Shown: positions 6,404 through 8,348 of the stretch, one piece after another
Numbering within the stretch: the stretch's first letter is position 1
How the letters are laid out: every line of letters begins with the position of its first letter
NCBI GenBank assembly: GCA_003136475.1
Contig: PLEQ01000407.1
Coordinates: forward strand, 1 to 8,348
From: Deltaproteobacteria bacterium
Lineage (GTDB): Bacteria; Bdellovibrionota_B; Oligoflexia; Oligoflexales; Bog-1112
Direction: 5' to 3'
Length of the DNA: 8,348 nt
Translations under genes and position numbers: made by a program
The notes under the pieces: generated by a model
What the model saw: the letters and a program-made list of their open reading frames with translations, nothing else
What the model was told of the DNA's origin: nothing
The model's database searches: none

Positions 6404-6434
6404 TGCTTAGACCCACCAGGGAGTAGCCTAAGCA
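6404..6434. repeat. Second inverted repeat, 7-bp stem with inner CCC/GGG pairing
   Basis: TGCTTAG (6404-6410) pairs with CTAAGCA (6428-6434). Within the 17-nt loop CCC (6412-6414) could pair with GGG (6419-6421). It begins five bases after the 12-bp repeat, so the two hairpins would stack in tandem. A pyrimidine-rich tract follows (CCCCTTGCCTCTCCCC). The rest of the gap to 6614 is AT-rich. It has only a weak promoter-like pair, TAGAAC at 6476-6481 and TAAAAT at 6500-6505 with an 18-bp spacer, and no small gene that I can support. Confidence 0.4.
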
Positions 6435-6614
6435 CCCCTTGCCTCTCCCCAACTGAACCGAAACTAAACTGGCATTAGAACGAGACAGTAGTAGGCAGCT
6501 AAAATCCTTAGTTAATTACAACTGCCCTGCCACTTCAAATTACTGATCGTAAAAAATCTAAAAAAACCTTAGTAAAAGTAGAAATTTCCCTCGAACCTCC
6601 CGGGTAAAGAAACA

Positions 6615-7763
6615 ATGGAATTAGCTCCGGACGAATTTTTCCGATTTTGCCAAGAAAAAGATTCGCTTACACACCGTGCTGCCGGCTATTTTAAGGTCGC
6701 CCCCGAACAGTTCGCCAATTGGCGGTGGCAAATGCGTCATCAATTGCAAAGTCCGGAAGAGTTTCCACCAGAAATTGCCCTGCTTGCCGAAGAAACGGCG
6801 GGTTTTTCTAAACTCGACAGCCTGTTTAGGGCTGGTCTGACACCTTACTATGCTGCCCTTATGCAAAATCAGGCATCCTGCCCTATACGTCTGCAGGCTA
6901 TGCCGCGTATGGAGGAGTTTAGCGATGCGCTTGGTCAAGCGGATCCACTTGCCGAGCGTTTACATTCGCCAGTGAAAGAAGTTGTGCATCTCTACCCAGA
7001 TCGGGTGGCGTTCTGCGTTGCCATGCTGTGTCCGGTCTATTGTCGCTACTGCTATCGCAAACGACGTGACGAGGAGTCGGGTCTGCATTTTAATCGCGTT
7101 ATCATAAACAAAGGCCTGCAGTACATTGCGAGCAATTCAGCCATTCGTGACGTGCTCATCACGGGTGGGGATCCTTTTATTAGCTCCGATGAGAGCCTTG
7201 AGCACCTTGTGCAAAGTCTTAGAAAAATCCCCCATGTCGAGATCATCCGTTTTGGCACCCGCACGCCGGTCACCCTGCCGTATCGCGTCACTCACACGCT
7301 CTCTAAGATGCTGGCTAAATACCATCCGATTTGGGTGAACACCCATTTTAACTGTGTCGAAGAATTGAGCCCTGAGGCGGTTCAGGCCGTGACGAATCTT
7401 GTGAACGCCGGTATTCCCGTTGGCAACCAGGCCGTCTTATTGCGGGGGGTAAATGATAGCGCCGAAAAAATCATGACGCTGTGTCGGACCCTTGTTCGGC
7501 ATCGTGTGCGGCCTTACTACCTCTTTCACCCGCACTTGGTTGAAGGCACAGCGCATCTTCGAACCTCAGTGAAGACAGGTTTAGCGATTATGAAGGAACT
7601 GCGTGGCAAGCTGAGTGGCTATGCGATCCCAACTTATATTGTGGATACACCGGAGGGTAAAATTCCTGTGAACTACAATTATATTTTAGGCAACGATGGT
7701 TCCGACCTGCTTCTTGAAACACCTCGCGGGGAGATCTGGCGCGAAAAAGGAGCTTGGGAATGA
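6615..7763 (+). CDS. KamA-family radical SAM / PLP 2,3-aminomutase (lysine 2,3-aminomutase-like)
   Basis: This 382-residue protein resembles lysine 2,3-aminomutase, which moves the alpha-amino group of lysine to the beta carbon using a 4Fe-4S cluster, SAM and PLP. The cluster cysteines are in CxxxCxxC: Cys139, Cys143 and Cys146 (CPVYCRYCYRKR). An ITGGDPF motif follows (182-188). Lys349 in DTPEGKIPV fits the PLP Schiff-base lysine. The N-terminal WRWQMRHQL (36-44) is family-typical. By remembered alignment with the Clostridium enzyme, substrate-binding Asp330 is kept as Asp344, but Asp293 is His307 (FHPHLVEG), so lysine specificity is doubtful. The C-terminal zinc-binding Cys cluster of the clostridial enzyme is absent. 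The start is ATG, with only a weak upstream GGGTAAAG as ribosome binding site. The gene overlaps the chorismate mutase by ATGA. It could be a lysine aminomutase, an EpmB-like EF-P modifier or an aminomutase for another amino acid. Confidence 0.9.
   Translation: MELAPDEFFRFCQEKDSLTHRAAGYFKVAPEQFANWRWQMRHQLQSPEEFPPEIALLAEETAGFSKLDSLFRAGLTPYYAALMQNQASCPIRLQAMPRMEEFSDALGQADPLAERLHSPVKEVVHLYPDRVAFCVAMLCPVYCRYCYRKRRDEESGLHFNRVIINKGLQYIASNSAIRDVLITGGDPFISSDESLEHLVQSLRKIPHVEIIRFGTRTPVTLPYRVTHTLSKMLAKYHPIWVNTHFNCVEELSPEAVQAVTNLVNAGIPVGNQAVLLRGVNDSAEKIMTLCRTLVRHRVRPYYLFHPHLVEGTAHLRTSVKTGLAIMKELRGKLSGYAIPTYIVDTPEGKIPVNYNYILGNDGSDLLLETPRGEIWREKGAWE
7748..7752 (+). promoter_or_regulatory. Ribosome binding site choosing ATG 7760 for the chorismate mutase
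   Basis: AGGAG lies 7 bases before ATG at 7760, inside the end of the aminomutase gene. A TTG at 7754 is in frame but only 1 base from this site, too close to be used. ATG 7760 overlaps the upstream TGA, indicating translational coupling. Confidence 0.7.
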
Positions 7764-8131
7764 GCCATGGTCCTGCATCAAAGATGCTCGTGGACTTGCG
7801 TCATGAAATCGCCCAACTGGATGCGCAGATGATTCTTTGTTTGCTCAAACGTCTGCAGTGCGCAGAGGCCATAGCCGAATGCAAGTTTAATTTGGAGCTA
7901 CCTTTGCGTGCTCCTGACGCCGAACACAGTGTGATGGAACGGAACCTAGACCTTGCAAAACAATTGGGTTTGGCCAAGCCCCTCGTTTCCGCATTGACGC
8001 AGTTTTTGATCGAGGCTTCGGTGCATAGCCAGGAGACGTATTTGGCACAGCGTCTTAGGGAGCTCGGTGATGACGAAAAAACAGGTGCTGATCCCCTTCC
8101 GAGGAAGCCACAAACTCGCTCCGTCCGCTGA
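7760..8131 (+). CDS. Chorismate mutase, type II (AroQ class), small monofunctional
   Basis: This 123-residue, mostly helical protein has the AroQ fold of three helices. Chorismate mutase rearranges chorismate to prephenate, the branch point to phenylalanine and tyrosine. Compared from memory with the E. coli P-protein domain, the active-site residues Arg11, Arg28, Lys39, Glu52, Ser84 and Gln88 correspond to Arg14, Arg31, Lys42, Glu55, Ser87 and Gln91. Asp48 and Arg51 are replaced by Ala51 and Ala54. No signal peptide is seen, so it should be cytoplasmic. The opening LRHEIAQLDAQ (13-23) and the final helix around IEASVHSQ are characteristic. The last 25 residues or so, after LRELG, are polar and basic, outside the domain, and overlap a minus-strand gene. 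An isochorismate-pyruvate lyase of the PchB type is a less likely reading. Coupled to the aminomutase gene by ATGA. Confidence 0.85.
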   Translation: MSHGPASKMLVDLRHEIAQLDAQMILCLLKRLQCAEAIAECKFNLELPLRAPDAEHSVMERNLDLAKQLGLAKPLVSALTQFLIEASVHSQETYLAQRLRELGDDEKTGADPLPRKPQTRSVR

Positions 8132-8348
8132 GTTTACCGATCTTGTGAAAAGCGGTGGAGGCTTGACCGTTCGTGCCAAAGCCGTAAACGTCAAAGAGTA
8201 CCAAGCCCTCGCCTTTGCCTTCTAAAAGATTTCGAAAGTCCATACCCGTCTTGATCTCGCTCAGGAGTTCTTTCAAATCTGGCGTGGGTACAAAGTACAG
8301 ACTGTAAGGAGCATTCACGTGGGCGACAAGATCCCCGTTCGGTATCAC
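8055..8348 (-). CDS. Hypothetical protein, C-terminal part (5' end outside window)
   Basis: This minus-strand frame is open from the right edge of the window to a TAA at 8055-8057, giving 97 visible residues; the true start lies beyond 8348. I do not recognise the family. The sequence looks like real protein: segments such as GDLVAHVNAPYSLYFVP, LKELLSEIKTGMDFRNLLEG and GLVLFDVYGFGTNGQ have a normal mix of hydrophobic and charged residues, and its codons look ordinary. There is no Cys and no evident membrane segment or repeat in the visible part. It ends LFFRHHRAP. It converges on and overlaps the chorismate mutase gene by 77 bp, so one of the two 3' ends may be an extension past the conserved domain. 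A spurious frame cannot be excluded. Confidence 0.5.
   Translation of the reverse strand: MIPNGDLVAHVNAPYSLYFVPTPDLKELLSEIKTGMDFRNLLEGKGEGLVLFDVYGFGTNGQASTAFHKIGKLSGRSEFVASSEGDQHLFFRHHRAP

Noticed and set aside
6347..6420. tRNA-like signals (TTCGAAG followed by ACCCACCA)
   Set aside because: The bases flanking TTCGAAG do not form a T-arm and no acceptor or D-arm partner is found.
6476..6505. Sigma-70 promoter for the aminomutase operon
   Set aside because: The -10-like TAAAAT is fair, but the -35-like TAGAAC matches only three of six positions with an 18-bp spacer, so it is mentioned but not called.
8069..8224. Plus-strand 51-codon frame beginning ATGACGAAAAAACAG after the chorismate mutase
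   Set aside because: It lies wholly antisense to the longer minus-strand frame, has no good ribosome binding site, and its composition can be explained by the opposite coding strand.

Overview
The window looks like a chromosomal segment of a Gram-negative-type bacterium. It has densely packed plus-strand genes, ATGA overlaps between neighbouring genes, good Shine-Dalgarno sites and frequent TTG/GTG starts. Nothing in it fixes the phylum, and I do not name one.

Layout. Positions 2-1045 hold the 3' part of a MATE-family multidrug/metabolite exporter that enters from the left. Positions 1119-3633 hold a three-gene nucleoside-salvage operon: a class II aldolase, methylthioribose-1-phosphate isomerase (mtnA, overlapping the aldolase by ATGA) and methylthioadenosine phosphorylase (mtnP). 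The aldolase resembles the fuculose-phosphate aldolase type rather than the MtnB dehydratase type, and no mtnC/D/E/K/W/X gene is visible. The best reading is therefore the 'DHAP shunt': MTA and/or 5'-deoxyadenosine is phosphorolysed, isomerised and cleaved to DHAP plus a small aldehyde, in place of the full methionine salvage pathway. This is inference from family resemblance and gene content.

Positions 3649-3946 carry a non-coding, MITE-like element with perfect 53-bp terminal inverted repeats, flanked by a 4-bp direct repeat (TAGA). Inside it is a 117/113-bp tandem duplication. Its right end lies a few bases from the ribosome binding site of the next gene (3965-4906), an isopenicillin-N-synthase-like Fe(II)/2-oxoglutarate oxygenase with an intact HxD...H and RxS motif set. 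An MFS exporter of the EntS/MFS_3 type follows (5051-6322).

The 292-bp gap at 6323-6614 contains two perfect inverted repeats (12-bp and 7-bp stems). After it comes a KamA-family radical SAM/PLP aminomutase (6615-7763), coupled by an ATGA overlap to a small AroQ-type chorismate mutase (7760-8131). The aminomutase keeps its iron-sulfur cysteines and PLP lysine, but by remembered alignment has His where lysine 2,3-aminomutase has a substrate-binding Asp. A minus-strand gene of unknown function enters from the right edge and ends at 8055, overlapping the chorismate mutase tail by 77 bp.
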